A stretch of 64,000 bases of DNA from Bacillota bacterium (GCA_029224465.1 JAQXUQ010000019.1:1-64000), one strand, 5' to 3'; positions 24,846 to 33,928 are shown, numbered from the stretch's first letter. The notes: generated by a model not told the origin, from the letters alone. Numbers and translations are program-made.

Positions 24846-25910
24846 TCATCCCAGCAGTGCGATCAGACTGTCCGGCTCCGGCCGGTTCAGATTCTGACTC
24901 TCGTCGCCGTTCAAAAGGACTTTTCCTCGGCCGGCCTCAAGATGTCCGATCACGGTTCCGCCAAATCCATGGGAATTCAGCGCCCCCGCAAGCGCGTCTC
25001 CATCCTCTGCAACCAGCAAAACACTCCCCGCCGACTCCATACAATACGGATTGATACCGAAATGTTCGGTGAACTCAATCGTATCCTGCAAAACAGGAAT
25101 TTCCGGCAGCGACACACGGAACCCGTTTCCCGTTTCCGCCGAAAGCTTCCAGAGGCCTGCCATTACGCCGCCTTCCGAGAGATTGACTGCTCCCGCGATA
25201 TGGAAGCCGCCGGCTTTTGCTGTCTGAAATGCCAGTTCGAGCGGTGGCAGAATGCTGATGCCGCGAAATGTCCGGCGGGCAGTTTCAATCATCTGCGGCG
25301 GAAACCGCTTCTCGAGTTCCGCGCGTCTCATTGTCGCAAGCAGCCAGGTGCCTTCCATTCCTGCAGCACCCGACATAACGATGTCCATTCCGGGAGCCGG
25401 AGCGGCGACAGCCTGCAGAAGTTCTCCGCGCAGAGGTCCTGCCGCGGTTACCGTCACGACCGGCCGGGTCACCGCGGAAGTTACTTCCGTATGTCCGCCC
25501 GCGATCCTTGCGCCGGCTTCCCGCGCGGCGGCTGCGATCTCGTCCTCGATCTGCCGAAGCAGTGCCTCTTCGCTCCCCGCAGGAAGCAAAACAACACTTG
25601 TCAGAGTCTCCGGCGCCGCCCCGCGGACGGCAAGGCCGTTCAGCGCTTCCTGCGCGGCAAGGCGGCCGGGGTCCTTGCAGGAAAGTGTTACGGGGTCGCT
25701 GACGATGATGCGGCTGGCTGCCGCGGCCGGGGCGGGACTTTCGCCGCGGGCAGGGTTTCCGCCAAAGGACGGTGCGGCTGTGGTTTCACCGCGGGCAGCA
25801 GCAGCCGCCGCGGCCCGCCAGATCGACCTCACGCAGGAATCGCTGCCAAGCCGCTTCATGACCGAGCGGTCCAGCACATTTACAGAAGCTTTTCCAATTC
25901 GTAATTCCAT
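24846..25910 (-). CDS. AIR synthase-related (PurM/HypE-fold) protein
   Basis: The protein (about 354 residues) has the PurM-like pattern: an N-terminal ATP-binding half (SDPVTLSCKDPGRLAAQEALNGL and ARIAGGHTEVT) and a C-terminal half (PGMDIVMSGAAGMEGTWLLA, then NLSEGGVMAGL). HypE hydrogenase maturation, ThiL and PurM share this fold; the family member here is unresolved. A low-complexity Ala/Pro-rich stretch occurs near residue 35-65. The ATG at 25910 or a TTG at 25916 could start it; the TTG overlaps the VanW stop. Confidence 0.75.
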   Translation of the reverse strand: MELRIGKASVNVLDRSVMKRLGSDSCVRSIWRAAAAAAARGETTAAPSFGGNPARGESPAPAAAASRIIVSDPVTLSCKDPGRLAAQEALNGLAVRGAAPETLTSVVLLPAGSEEALLRQIEDEIAAAAREAGARIAGGHTEVTSAVTRPVVTVTAAGPLRGELLQAVAAPAPGMDIVMSGAAGMEGTWLLATMRRAELEKRFPPQMIETARRTFRGISILPPLELAFQTAKAGGFHIAGAVNLSEGGVMAGLWKLSAETGNGFRVSLPEIPVLQDTIEFTEHFGINPYCMESAGSVLLVAEDGDALAGALNSHGFGGTVIGHLEAGRGKVLLNGDESQNLNRPEPDSLIALLG

Positions 25911-25912
25911 GT

Positions 25913-27811
25913 TCAATCCGCCGCTGCGGCCCCGTCCTGACCGGCGGAAGCGCCGCCCTGGCCAGCCGCAGTGCCTGCATTCTGCGCCGCCGAAGCATCT
26001 GCGCCCTGACTCTGCCCGTCCGTCTGCTGCGGCGCGCTCTGTCCGCCGTCCTGCGGCTGGCTGCTCTGCTGGCTGCTGTCCTGCGCGCCTGAAGCGTTCG
26101 TGCTCTGCGCACCGGACTGCATGTTCGAAACCGCCTGCTGCGCCGCATTCTGTGCCGCCTGCATCGCGGAATTGGTATCCATGCCCTGCGCGAGCGCTGC
26201 CGCGTAAGCATCCTGCGCCGCCTTCTGTGCTGCGGCGGCAGCGTCGGCGGAAGCCGCGGCGCTGGTGCCGTTTTTGGCGTTGGCAGCGGCTGTTTTGATG
26301 GCGGAAACATCACCGGATTCCATCGCGGACTTCAGCTCATCCGTCACGTTGCCCGCGGTTCCGACCGTCACAATTTCCGGCGTCATCTGGTAAGTGCTCT
26401 TATTGAAAATTTCGCGGCTGACCTGCCTGCCGTCCTGCGTGACCACCTTCCATAGCTGTGCCTTGTATCCGGTATGTCCCGGCACCGCGTTCACGTAGCC
26501 GACCGGCTTTGACGCGTCCTGCTTGATTCGGGTTCCTTCGGAAGGCGTTGTCTCCAGCGTCTCGCTCTCAAACGAAACCTTGCGGCCGGGGTCGCGTGTC
26601 TCCTTGCCGTAGATATTGAAGGTTATCTGCCCGCCGTCTGCCGATCCTTCAATATATACAGGATCAGAGAGATTGTTGACAAAGCGGAAATCCATGCCGG
26701 ACGATTCCGCAATCGCGGCATCCGAAGAAGGGTCTACATAGCCGACAATCATGGAGTGATTGGAGCGGGCTGTTACCTTGAGTTCCGCGCGGATGACCGC
26801 GTTGTACAGCGTTGTCGAAACCTGGCAGATACCGCCGCCGAAGCTCTCGACAACTTCATCGCCGAGGTACGAGCCTGCCAGAGCGTAGCCGTTTTCTTCC
26901 GTAAACGGCGTTATATGCTTCAAAACGGAAAACTCCTCCCCCGGATACAGCGTTGTGCCGCTGATCAGTTTGCAGCCGTTGGCGATGTTTTGCTTCCTTG
27001 CTGCGTTGGAAGTCGCATAATACGTTGTAAATGTACCCAGTACAGAAGTCAGCTGCTGCAGCTCCTCAGCAGAGCCTTTCGGCTTGATGTCCTTGACGTC
27101 GAGATCGATGCTGATGTCTTTGCCGCTCCATTCTGTTGTCAGGAAATTGTAAATTTTGTCGGCAGAGCTGTCCTGATCCACCTGATAACCGTCTTCTCCG
27201 CCGGTCACGGTCAGCTTGCCGTTTGCTCTCGTCAGTGTCGCGTTCACTGCTTCTTTATCAAACGCGGTGCAGTTGTTCTGCAGGAAAGCTTTGATCATGT
27301 CCTTGTCAAAACCGACGCCGATCCTGTAATTGGCTCCGTTCTTCTCAAGATCTTTCTTCTCCTTGTAACGGAGAATGAGATTCCCTTCCTGTCCGTAACC
27401 CGCAAGCTGCGAGCAGATATCCTGATTTGTCCACTGAAAGCCGAGGTTTCCGGCGCTGACCGTAACAGCCTGACCTTCTTCCCTGCCCTGCAGCGTTATA
27501 TTGGCCTGCTTCATCTGGTCCGCGAGGGCCTGCGCTTTGTCATGAATCTGCGTTGCGTTCATGCCGGCAACACTTTCGCCCTCCAGCGTTACGCCCTCGG
27601 GTGCTGTTAAATCGTTGTCAGAAGCCGCCGTGGCCGCATGGTCTTCGTCAGCAGCGGTCTCTGCGGTGTTCGTAAGCGCCGTGCTCGCTGTCGCCGTGTC
27701 CGTCTCCGCCGCGCTGACGCTTAATACGAGCGGAAGTATCATGGCGAGTGCCAGAATAACGGAGATAACTGCCGCTATGATTCTTCTTGTATTTTTATTT
27801 CTGAAATTCAT
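25913..27811 (-). CDS. Secreted VanW-family protein with Ala/Gln-rich tail
   Basis: The 632-residue protein has a signal peptide (about 1-35, ends VSVSAAE), two peptidoglycan-binding-like domains (about 75-260), a VanW domain (about 265-390, with SGTTLYPGEEFSVLKHITPFTEENGY and SFGGGICQVSTTLYNAV), a G5-like region (390-470) and a disordered Ala/Gln/Ser-rich tail (about 500-632). VanW proteins act at the cell wall; their chemistry is not settled. It is the first gene before the PurM-like gene, with which it overlaps or abuts. Confidence 0.88.
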   Translation of the reverse strand: MNFRNKNTRRIIAAVISVILALAMILPLVLSVSAAETDTATASTALTNTAETAADEDHAATAASDNDLTAPEGVTLEGESVAGMNATQIHDKAQALADQMKQANITLQGREEGQAVTVSAGNLGFQWTNQDICSQLAGYGQEGNLILRYKEKKDLEKNGANYRIGVGFDKDMIKAFLQNNCTAFDKEAVNATLTRANGKLTVTGGEDGYQVDQDSSADKIYNFLTTEWSGKDISIDLDVKDIKPKGSAEELQQLTSVLGTFTTYYATSNAARKQNIANGCKLISGTTLYPGEEFSVLKHITPFTEENGYALAGSYLGDEVVESFGGGICQVSTTLYNAVIRAELKVTARSNHSMIVGYVDPSSDAAIAESSGMDFRFVNNLSDPVYIEGSADGGQITFNIYGKETRDPGRKVSFESETLETTPSEGTRIKQDASKPVGYVNAVPGHTGYKAQLWKVVTQDGRQVSREIFNKSTYQMTPEIVTVGTAGNVTDELKSAMESGDVSAIKTAAANAKNGTSAAASADAAAAAQKAAQDAYAAALAQGMDTNSAMQAAQNAAQQAVSNMQSGAQSTNASGAQDSSQQSSQPQDGGQSAPQQTDGQSQGADASAAQNAGTAAGQGGASAGQDGAAAAD

Positions 27812-27850
27812 AGTATCCTCATCAATGCCTGCAAAAGCTGTAATTTATTA

Positions 27851-27879
27851 ATTATACGATTGCAAGGGAAGCTTTGCAA
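27851..27879 (-). promoter_or_regulatory. Promoter of the VanW gene
   Basis: Minus-strand TTGCAA (27874-27879), 17 bp and TATAAT (27851-27856). TTGCAA recurs at 27860-27865, forming an inverted repeat across the spacer. Confidence 0.65.
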
Positions 27880-27919
27880 CGGGCGCCGGACCGACTGCCG
27901 GGAAGCAGGCCACGGTAAT

Positions 27920-27948
27920 CCGCCCCGCGCGGCGCTTCCGCGGGGCGG
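27920..27948. other. GC-rich hairpin between divergent promoters
   Basis: CCGCCCCGCG (27920-27929) pairs with CGCGGGGCGG (27939-27948). It lies just upstream of the GreA-like gene promoter. Confidence 0.4.
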
Positions 27949-27955
27949 CGGTGTT

Positions 27956-27984
27956 TTGCCGCGGGGCCGGCACTGTGCTATGAT
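27956..27984 (+). promoter_or_regulatory. Promoter of the GreA-like gene
   Basis: TTGCCG (27956-27961), 17 bp and TATGAT (27979-27984), upstream of the ATG at 28037. Confidence 0.6.
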
Positions 27985-28036
27985 AATGCATGCGGCGCCC
28001 GGACAGCGCTTAGCATTCAGAATGCAGGAGGTTACC

Positions 28037-28546
28037 ATGGGTCAGCGTCTTACAAAAGGTGATGTTGCGAAAATCGAAGCGGAAATTGAATACAGGAAAG
28101 TGGAGCTGCGGCCAAAACTCGCCAAGGCTGTAGCCGAAGCCGCCGCGCAGGGCGACCGTTCCGAGAATTTTGAATATTACGCAGCCAAGCGGGACAACAA
28201 CAAAAACAGCAGCCGCATCCGCTACCTGGAAAGAGTCCTGCGCTTTGCCGAGGTCATTGATGACGAAGCGCCTTCCGCGCCGGACAAAGTCGGCGTCGAT
28301 ATGGATGTGACGGTTTTCTTTGTCGAAGATCAGGAAGAAGAAACATATACGCTCGTTACGCCGATTCGCGCGAATGTATTGAAGAACGTGGTAAGTATCG
28401 AGTCCCCGATTGGCAAAGCACTGCTCGGCCACAAGGTCGGCGACACTGTCAATGTGCAGGCAAACGCCGGTTACAGCTATCCTCTGCAAATCCGCGCGAT
28501 CGCTCCGTCGAAGCGCGCAGGCGAACTGGACATCAGCAAGTTTTAA
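28037..28546 (+). CDS. GreA/GreB-family transcription elongation factor
   Basis: The 169-residue protein has an N-terminal coiled coil (about 1-75) with the acidic tip in GDRSENFEYYAAKRDNNKNSS, the equivalent of the GDLSENAEY tip that enters the RNA polymerase secondary channel, and a C-terminal FKBP-like domain ending PIGKALLGHKVGDTV. It rescues backtracked polymerase. AGGAGG precedes the ATG. A shorter coil than canonical GreA and a divergent loop (EDQEEETYTL) suggest a paralogue, so no greA symbol is assigned. Confidence 0.85.
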   Translation: MGQRLTKGDVAKIEAEIEYRKVELRPKLAKAVAEAAAQGDRSENFEYYAAKRDNNKNSSRIRYLERVLRFAEVIDDEAPSAPDKVGVDMDVTVFFVEDQEEETYTLVTPIRANVLKNVVSIESPIGKALLGHKVGDTVNVQANAGYSYPLQIRAIAPSKRAGELDISKF

Positions 28547-28660
28547 AGGCTGGCGGTCCGCCTGAAAACTCCAGGCGCATGTAATACCGGCAGAAAACGG
28601 ACGCAGTCTACCGGGTCGTTCACAAGTGGTATGCTCATATATTCATGTTTTGGCTATTTT

Positions 28661-28666
28661 TATAAT
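28661..28666 (+). promoter_or_regulatory. -10 element of the ECF S-component gene
   Basis: TATAAT lies 50 bp before the ATG at 28716. No good -35 is seen. No riboswitch is recognised upstream. Confidence 0.4.
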
Positions 28667-28715
28667 GCCACTTTTGGATATACTGATGATAATTCATCTT
28701 GAGGAGGTGCTTCTT

Positions 28716-29327
28716 ATGAACACAGTAAATACTGCAGCGCCCGCAAAAACAAACGACGCCGTGAGGAAACTCGTCTTCGCCGGTGTCTTTGCGGCTATTA
28801 CGTACGTCGTCTTCACATTTCTCTCCATCCGGATTCCCACACCCGGCGCGGGTTATGTTTCCGTTCATCTGGGCAACGCGTTTGTCGTTCTCGGCGCTTT
28901 GCTTCTGGGTAGCTGGTATGGCGGCATCGGCGGCGCGCTCGGACTTACGATCGCCGATCTGATCGATCCGGTCTACATTGTGGAAGCGCCGATCACATTT
29001 ATTATCAAGCTGTTAATCGGCGTGATTGTCGGCGTGATCGCGCACAGACTCGGTCATATCTCGACCGAAACCGATACGAAAAAGATTTTGCGGTGGGTCA
29101 TCATCGCAACGGTGGCGGGACTTGCTTTCAATGCGGTCTTTGATCCGCTGCTGCGTTATTTTTACAAGATTCTGATTCTCGGAAAGCCGGCGGCAGAAGT
29201 GTCGTTCGCGATCAACTTTGTGGTGACGCTGATCAACTCCGTTGTCTCGGCTGTAATTGATGTGATTTTGTATATGGCTCTTCGGATTCCGCTCAAGAAA
29301 GTCGGGCTGTTCTTCAATCTCGGGTGA
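28716..29327 (+). CDS. ECF transporter S component (vitamin uptake)
   Basis: The 203-residue protein has about six membrane helices with the pattern VFAGVFAAITYVVFTFLSIRIPTPGAGYVSVHLGNAFVVLGALLLG, typical of the ECF S components that bind a vitamin or metal precursor and dock onto a shared EcfA/T module. The substrate is not determined: riboflavin-type and folate-type families share this fold. AGGAGG precedes the ATG. The energizing module lies elsewhere. A strong hairpin terminator follows. Confidence 0.83.
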   Translation: MNTVNTAAPAKTNDAVRKLVFAGVFAAITYVVFTFLSIRIPTPGAGYVSVHLGNAFVVLGALLLGSWYGGIGGALGLTIADLIDPVYIVEAPITFIIKLLIGVIVGVIAHRLGHISTETDTKKILRWVIIATVAGLAFNAVFDPLLRYFYKILILGKPAAEVSFAINFVVTLINSVVSAVIDVILYMALRIPLKKVGLFFNLG

Positions 29328-29679
29328 GGGCAGGTGCCGCGCGACGATTCCTTCCGGGAATCAATGCAGCAGCGGCGCGACTTGCTCATCTGCATAGATT
29401 TTCCAAGACATATTAGCGCTGCGGGCGCGTATTGCATAGATTTCGCTGATTTCTATGCAATACGCGCCCGTCTTTTCATTTCGTCTTGATTTTTCCATGC
29501 AGCTCGCGCGATGCCGCTCATATTGCATGAAGTAAGCTGCAGCGAAGCGCTCTGATGCATGACACGCATTACCTGCCGTAAGCAAGCCGCGCGGCCGGAC
29601 GCCCCGGCCTGCCGGCGGCACCACCGCGCGGTTAAAGTTCTGCGGCGAGCCGCGGCTGCATCCGCAGCCGCTCTCCCGC
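29328..29679. other. 352-bp intergenic region with hairpins
   Basis: It holds the terminator at 29423-29469 and a short stem at 29652-29671 (GCGGCTGC, loop ATCC, GCAGCCGC) in the 3' region of the SGNH gene. Between are GC-rich palindromic stretches such as CCGCGCGG. No coding sequence was seen. Confidence 0.6.
29423..29469 (+). terminator. 18-bp perfect inverted repeat after the ECF gene
   Basis: GGGCGCGTATTGCATAGA (29423-29440) is an exact inverted repeat of 29452-29469, with an 11-nt loop. GTCTTTTC follows on the plus strand. Confidence 0.65.
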
Positions 29680-30885
29680 TCACCCGTTTGTTTTGGTTGC
29701 CACCCAGTCCACATCGTCGGGATTGACGCCCTCGCCGATCGAGTAGCCCTGCGAGCGGATAATAATTCTGGACAGCATCTGTGCGTAAAGCTGACGGCCC
29801 TTTGGCGTCATGTGGATGCCGTCGAGCAGCATTTCCTTCGCGTTATAGCTGTTAATTCCAAGCAGTTCATAGGTATCCATAAAGCCGACATTGTTGTCCG
29901 CGAAGTTGCGCGCGACATCGACCAGGTCACTGACCGTATAGCCCTGTTTGTTCTTCTTGATGTTTCCGTCCCCGAGATAAGCGCCTGTCCCGCCCTCAAA
30001 AAACTGGCAGTAACCGGGAGCGACAACGACGATTTGTGCCTTGGGAAATTTGTTCTGCAATTTCATGACCATGTAAGCGAGCGCGCCGCGGTACGCACGG
30101 ACGTTCGTTCTCATATTGTCATCCGTCAGAGGAATATTCCGCAGGTAGTCATTCACGCCAAACGCGATTACAAAAACATCGGTTCTCGAAAAATCACAGC
30201 TGTCATAAATGCTTCTCGCGTAGCTGTCTTCGGAAGCAAACACCTTGTCCGGACTTGTGTCGCCGCAGATCGCCGAAACCACGCCACAGCCGCTCCGGGA
30301 AGCGCTCGCAGAACCCTCGGTCGGTGTTACAGCAGCCGTCGCGCCGCCAAGTCCCAGATTGAAAACATTTGCCTTGCAATAATGCGAAAGCAGCGCCCCG
30401 AGGCCGTCCGTGCCCTTGAAATTCGCGTACTGTGAATCGCCGATGCAGACGATCTGCATAAGGCCGTCGTTTCCATACAACGTACTGGCTACGCCGTCCG
30501 GCAAGGCAGGCTGATGCGCCATGTAATCATAATTGTCTTTGCCGGCATCCTGCGAAGCGTCCGCTTCCTGTGCATCGGACGAAGCCGCCCCGGCTGTGTT
30601 TGCTGCCGTCTGCGCTGCAGAAGAATCTGTGGTTGCAGCACCGGCTGCTGTTGCAGAGGCCGTTGCCTCGGTCTGTGCCGCTGCAGATGCAGCGGTATCT
30701 GCAGCATTTGCATCCCCGGAAGAAGCAGCGGCCACTGCGGTGGTAAGCTGCGAAGATGCAGCTGTCTGGCCGGATGCAGTCTTTCTGCCGGACGCTTTCA
30801 TTCCAATCAGAATACCGGCCACCAGACAGACCGCCATTCCGATTATCAATACAGGCACCAGATATTTCTGAAGCTCTTTTTTCAT
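29680..30885 (-). CDS. Membrane-anchored SGNH/GDSL hydrolase
   Basis: The 401-residue protein has one membrane helix (about 10-29), an Ala/Ser/Thr-rich linker (about 35-115) and an SGNH domain (145-385) with block I IGDSQ (Ser151), GVND and block V DGIHMTPKG. It probably acts outside the cell on acyl or acetyl esters of cell-wall polymers; such extracytoplasmic enzymes often O-deacetylate glycans. The start at 30885 has an AGGTG site. Confidence 0.85.
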   Translation of the reverse strand: MKKELQKYLVPVLIIGMAVCLVAGILIGMKASGRKTASGQTAASSQLTTAVAAASSGDANAADTAASAAAQTEATASATAAGAATTDSSAAQTAANTAGAASSDAQEADASQDAGKDNYDYMAHQPALPDGVASTLYGNDGLMQIVCIGDSQYANFKGTDGLGALLSHYCKANVFNLGLGGATAAVTPTEGSASASRSGCGVVSAICGDTSPDKVFASEDSYARSIYDSCDFSRTDVFVIAFGVNDYLRNIPLTDDNMRTNVRAYRGALAYMVMKLQNKFPKAQIVVVAPGYCQFFEGGTGAYLGDGNIKKNKQGYTVSDLVDVARNFADNNVGFMDTYELLGINSYNAKEMLLDGIHMTPKGRQLYAQMLSRIIIRSQGYSIGEGVNPDDVDWVATKTNG

Positions 30886-30993
30886 CGAATCACCTGTTTC
30901 CTTTCCCAAGATCGCTACTTATTATATCATATGCCGCACGGCGGCCGTCTCCGGAACAATTTTGTTTTTTATAATTTCTTTATAAATTACATG

Positions 30994-31022
30994 TTGACTA
31001 TTTGTTCTATTCGATCTATAAC
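30994..31022 (+). promoter_or_regulatory. Promoter of hsp20
   Basis: TTGACT (30994-30999), 17 bp and TATAAC (31017-31022), with AT-rich sequence just upstream. No CIRCE inverted repeat was seen. Confidence 0.7.
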
Positions 31023-31060
31023 ATAATTATCAAATGAAAAACAACAAGGAGGTCTTGATT

Positions 31061-31510
31061 ATGTTAATGCCTATGCTTTTTAACAGTAATGATATGTTTG
31101 ATCTTACACCTTTTGATGCGATGGACAGAATGTTTGACAGCTTCTTCGGCGGCAGAACCACCGGAAACGCTGCAGCGATGCGAACCGATGTTCTGGAAGA
31201 GGATAAAGATTACAAGCTTTCCGCGGAACTGCCGGGCTTTAACAAGGAAGATATAAAGATCGGCCTTGAGAACGGCGCGCTCACAATTTCCGCTTCACAT
31301 AAAGAAGATAACGGTGAGAAGGACAAGGAAGGCAGGTACATCCGCCGTGAGCGCAGCGTATCCTCTTATCAGAGATCCTTCCGTGTTCCCGATGACCTGA
31401 AGCCCGAAGACATCGACGCGTCCTATAAGGACGGTGTCCTTACCGTGATTCTTCCGAAGAAGGAAGTCATCCCAGCGAAGGAAGCGCCGAAGCAGATCGA
31501 GATCAAGTAA
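31061..31510 (+). CDS. Hsp20/alpha-crystallin small heat shock protein
   Basis: The 149-residue protein has an alpha-crystallin domain (about 40-135: YKLSAELPGFNKEDIKIGLENGALTISASHKEDN and SFRVPDDLKPEDIDASYKDGVLTVILPKKE). Such chaperones hold unfolded proteins as oligomers without ATP. An AAGGAGG ribosome site lies 8 bases before the ATG at 31061. It is a single-gene transcript ended by the terminator at 31567-31601. Confidence 0.95.
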   Translation: MLMPMLFNSNDMFDLTPFDAMDRMFDSFFGGRTTGNAAAMRTDVLEEDKDYKLSAELPGFNKEDIKIGLENGALTISASHKEDNGEKDKEGRYIRRERSVSSYQRSFRVPDDLKPEDIDASYKDGVLTVILPKKEVIPAKEAPKQIEIK

Positions 31511-31566
31511 CAAAAACGGAACAAGCGTATGGCGGGCGCAAGTGCTTTGCGTCAAAAGCCGCGCGG

Positions 31567-31601
31567 CAGCCGGCCGGAATGTGTCCGGCCGGCTGTTTTT
31601 T
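31567..31601 (+). terminator. Terminator of hsp20
   Basis: CAGCCGGCCGGA (31567-31578) pairs with TCCGGCCGGCTG (31584-31595), followed by TTTTTT. Confidence 0.9.
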
Positions 31602-31631
31602 GTGTGCTCCGCACGAAGGGCATTTCCCCAT

Positions 31632-32852
31632 TCAGCCGTGGGGACGCCGGTCCTCCGGCGCCGCGCTCTCCGGCTCCTTCGACAGAACACGGTCAAGCCA
31701 CGTTCTCTGCACCTTCATCGCACCTTCCGGGCAGAATTCCTGACAGCAGAAGCAGCGGATGCATTTTTTCCTGTCAATCACCGGCTTCGGCGCCATCGTA
31801 ATCGCGTGCGCGGGGCAAACAGCCGCACATTTTCCGCAGGCAATGCACGCGTTGTTTTTCACCTGCGGCCTCGTCGTAAAAACAGCTGCGGCACCCGCAG
31901 AAACCACTTTCCCGACAACGCCCTTTCCACCGAAAGTCAGGCGAAGCGGTGCGCAAGCATGCCGGAAATCCGGGATCGCAAAGTCCTGCATCGTGCTGCC
32001 GTCCGCCGAAACAACGCGGACCTGCGAAATATCCCCGGGTCCCAGTCCCCTTCTGTACGCCGCCTCGAGCGTTGCCACATCTTCTCTCGTATATCCGATC
32101 AGAGACGCCAGCACCATATCAAGATCAAAACCACTCCCGCTCGCCAGAAGAAGCCCCATATGCCGTGGAGTTCCGCTTGAAGGCCCGTTGCCTTCCATAC
32201 ACTCTACCGCGTCGCAGATGCACAGCGCCGGCTTCCAGTACAGCGAAAGATCGACCAGCATGTCCGCGAAATCCGACTGCTCCGGAAACCGCAGATGATA
32301 CTCCGGCTTCGTCGTTCCCGGAACCGTGCCGAACAGATTTTTCACGGCACCGGTCATGTTCAGCATACCGTGTGTTTTGAGCTTGCAGAAGTCGATAATC
32401 ACATCCGCCTGATCAAGCCATCCGGTATAGTGAAAACTTTTAAGACGCTGCGCCTTTGGAAAAACTGCGCTTTTCACGCCGACATCCATGTTGAGCTTTA
32501 CATTGTCATTTGCAAGGGGCTCCAGACCGCAGGCATGGTAAACGCTCCTCAGCGCGCCCTGCGTAAATATACCTCCCGGGCTGTCTCCGAGAATCACTTC
32601 GGCGCCCTGTTCCGTCAGCCGCCTGCAAAGCTCGCGGACCAGCGCGGGGTGCGGCGTAACGACCCGCTCCGGCGCGGCGCCGGTCAGAAGGTTCAGCTTG
32701 ACCGCCACTGTCATCCCCGGCTTTATAAAATCCAGTCCGCCGAGCGGCGGCAGAAGTCTGTCAAATGCTTCGTGTACGGTTTCCGGACTGTAATTTTCGC
32801 ATGCGGCAAGCGATACCGGCGCGGCGTTTTTTCGGACTGCGTTATTCTCCAT
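31632..32852 (-). CDS. DUF362 iron-sulfur protein
   Basis: The 406-residue protein has a DUF362 domain (about 10-300, with KLNLLTGAAPERVVTPHP, SPGGIF and KTHGMLNMTGAVKNLFG) followed by two ferredoxin-type 4Fe-4S motifs (about 333-390: CIACGKCAAVCPAHAI and CIRCFCCQEFCPEGA). DUF362 ferredoxins are common in anaerobes; their electron partners are not known. AAAGGA precedes the ATG. It is downstream of the HD-GNAT gene, 11 bases apart, on the same strand. Confidence 0.85.
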   Translation of the reverse strand: MENNAVRKNAAPVSLAACENYSPETVHEAFDRLLPPLGGLDFIKPGMTVAVKLNLLTGAAPERVVTPHPALVRELCRRLTEQGAEVILGDSPGGIFTQGALRSVYHACGLEPLANDNVKLNMDVGVKSAVFPKAQRLKSFHYTGWLDQADVIIDFCKLKTHGMLNMTGAVKNLFGTVPGTTKPEYHLRFPEQSDFADMLVDLSLYWKPALCICDAVECMEGNGPSSGTPRHMGLLLASGSGFDLDMVLASLIGYTREDVATLEAAYRRGLGPGDISQVRVVSADGSTMQDFAIPDFRHACAPLRLTFGGKGVVGKVVSAGAAAVFTTRPQVKNNACIACGKCAAVCPAHAITMAPKPVIDRKKCIRCFCCQEFCPEGAMKVQRTWLDRVLSKEPESAAPEDRRPHG

Positions 32853-32863
32853 CTTGTATTCCT

Positions 32864-33928
32864 TTAAAATGTAAGCCGCATCTGATACCAGACAACATTC
32901 CCGTGTACCGACGCGGAAACGCCCTCATTTACAAAGCCGAACTTTGCGTAATACGGAAGGAGCCGTTCCTTGCAGGTCAGCACGACGCCTTTTCTGCCCT
33001 GCTCCCGCGCCTGCCCGATGGCTCTTTCAAGGAGCATTGCCGCGTAACCGTGTTTTCTCCTCTCCGGCACCGTATTGACGCCGAAAATCATCTGCCATGC
33101 GCCGTTTTCATTGTGCATCGACGCGTCGGCGTACATTGCATCCGTAAGATCCGCCTCATCCGTGACAAAGCCGTCCACAAACGAAATCAGTCCGGTTTGC
33201 CCCGCAAGGCGCTCTCTCAGCACAAAAAAGTGATCGCCGTAGCTGCGGACGCGCTCCTTGATTTCTTCCTCCGTCGCGGCTTCCGCCTCCGGAAAACACG
33301 CCCTCTCCACTGCCGCAAGCGCCGGCACATCCGACGGCCCCGCATGCGAAATGATCAGTTCTCTCCCGGACGGGTCGATGCCTTCTGCCGACTTCCATTC
33401 GCTTCCGGGCTTTTTGTATTCCTCCCGCAAAAACATCGCCTCCAGCATTTCCTTTCCGCTCTTTGTCCGGAAGATTCTGGAGAGGGCCGCGGCAGCAGCT
33501 GCCTTGTCAATGCCCTGCGGATGGTTTTCAAAAAGATTCACAAGGAAGTCCGCCTCGACAAGGATCTGATAGTCACTGCCGTCTATCTCCGCGTAGCTGT
33601 GGTGATGCCCGATCAGATAGAGGATACGCTGCTTCTCGTCCTCTGTGTAACCCTCAATCTTTGAAAGGATCTTCGCGGCTTCGGGAGGTCCTTCGAGCTC
33701 CTGATGTTTTCCGGTGTCGTCGCCGTATTTCTCCTCGCTTTTATGAATGCCGATATCATGCAGGATCGCCGCCGCGCGCAGTACGCGAAGCTGCCCCTCC
33801 GAAAGGCCCTCGCACGTGCCGATCAGGTCCGCGTATGTGTAAACCTTGGTGAAATGCTGTATTCTGGCCGGATCTCCCGCGTCATACACGGTCATTTCCC
33901 GGAAAAGTTCCGCTGTTTGTAAGTCCAT
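32864..33928 (-). CDS. HD phosphohydrolase fused to GNAT acetyltransferase
   Basis: The 354-residue protein has an HD domain (about 20-150; His25, HD at 57-58, HHH at 108-110, Asp127) followed by a GNAT domain (about 190-354, with ACFPEAEAATEEEIKERV and the acetyl-CoA motif VPERRKHGYAAMLLERA). The ATG at 33928 has AAGGAG 6 bases upstream. HD domains hydrolyse phosphate esters of nucleotides, and GNATs acylate amines; both in one chain is unusual. The substrate link is unknown. Confidence 0.82.
   Translation of the reverse strand: MDLQTAELFREMTVYDAGDPARIQHFTKVYTYADLIGTCEGLSEGQLRVLRAAAILHDIGIHKSEEKYGDDTGKHQELEGPPEAAKILSKIEGYTEDEKQRILYLIGHHHSYAEIDGSDYQILVEADFLVNLFENHPQGIDKAAAAAALSRIFRTKSGKEMLEAMFLREEYKKPGSEWKSAEGIDPSGRELIISHAGPSDVPALAAVERACFPEAEAATEEEIKERVRSYGDHFFVLRERLAGQTGLISFVDGFVTDEADLTDAMYADASMHNENGAWQMIFGVNTVPERRKHGYAAMLLERAIGQAREQGRKGVVLTCKERLLPYYAKFGFVNEGVSASVHGNVVWYQMRLTF

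Noticed and set aside
24591-25904. Plus-strand frame of 437 codons over the PurM-like gene
   Set aside because: Cys/Arg/Gly-rich antisense shadow; the minus strand shows a clear PurM-like protein.
28547-28715. Possible riboswitch upstream of the ECF S component
   Set aside because: The leader has short hairpins but no match to TPP, FMN, THF, preQ1, purine or cobalamin aptamer cores that I could recognise, and the nearest -10 (28661) lies downstream of most of it.
30961-31060. CIRCE-type heat-shock operator before hsp20
   Set aside because: No TTAGCACTC-type inverted repeat was found; only a sigma-A-like promoter is visible.
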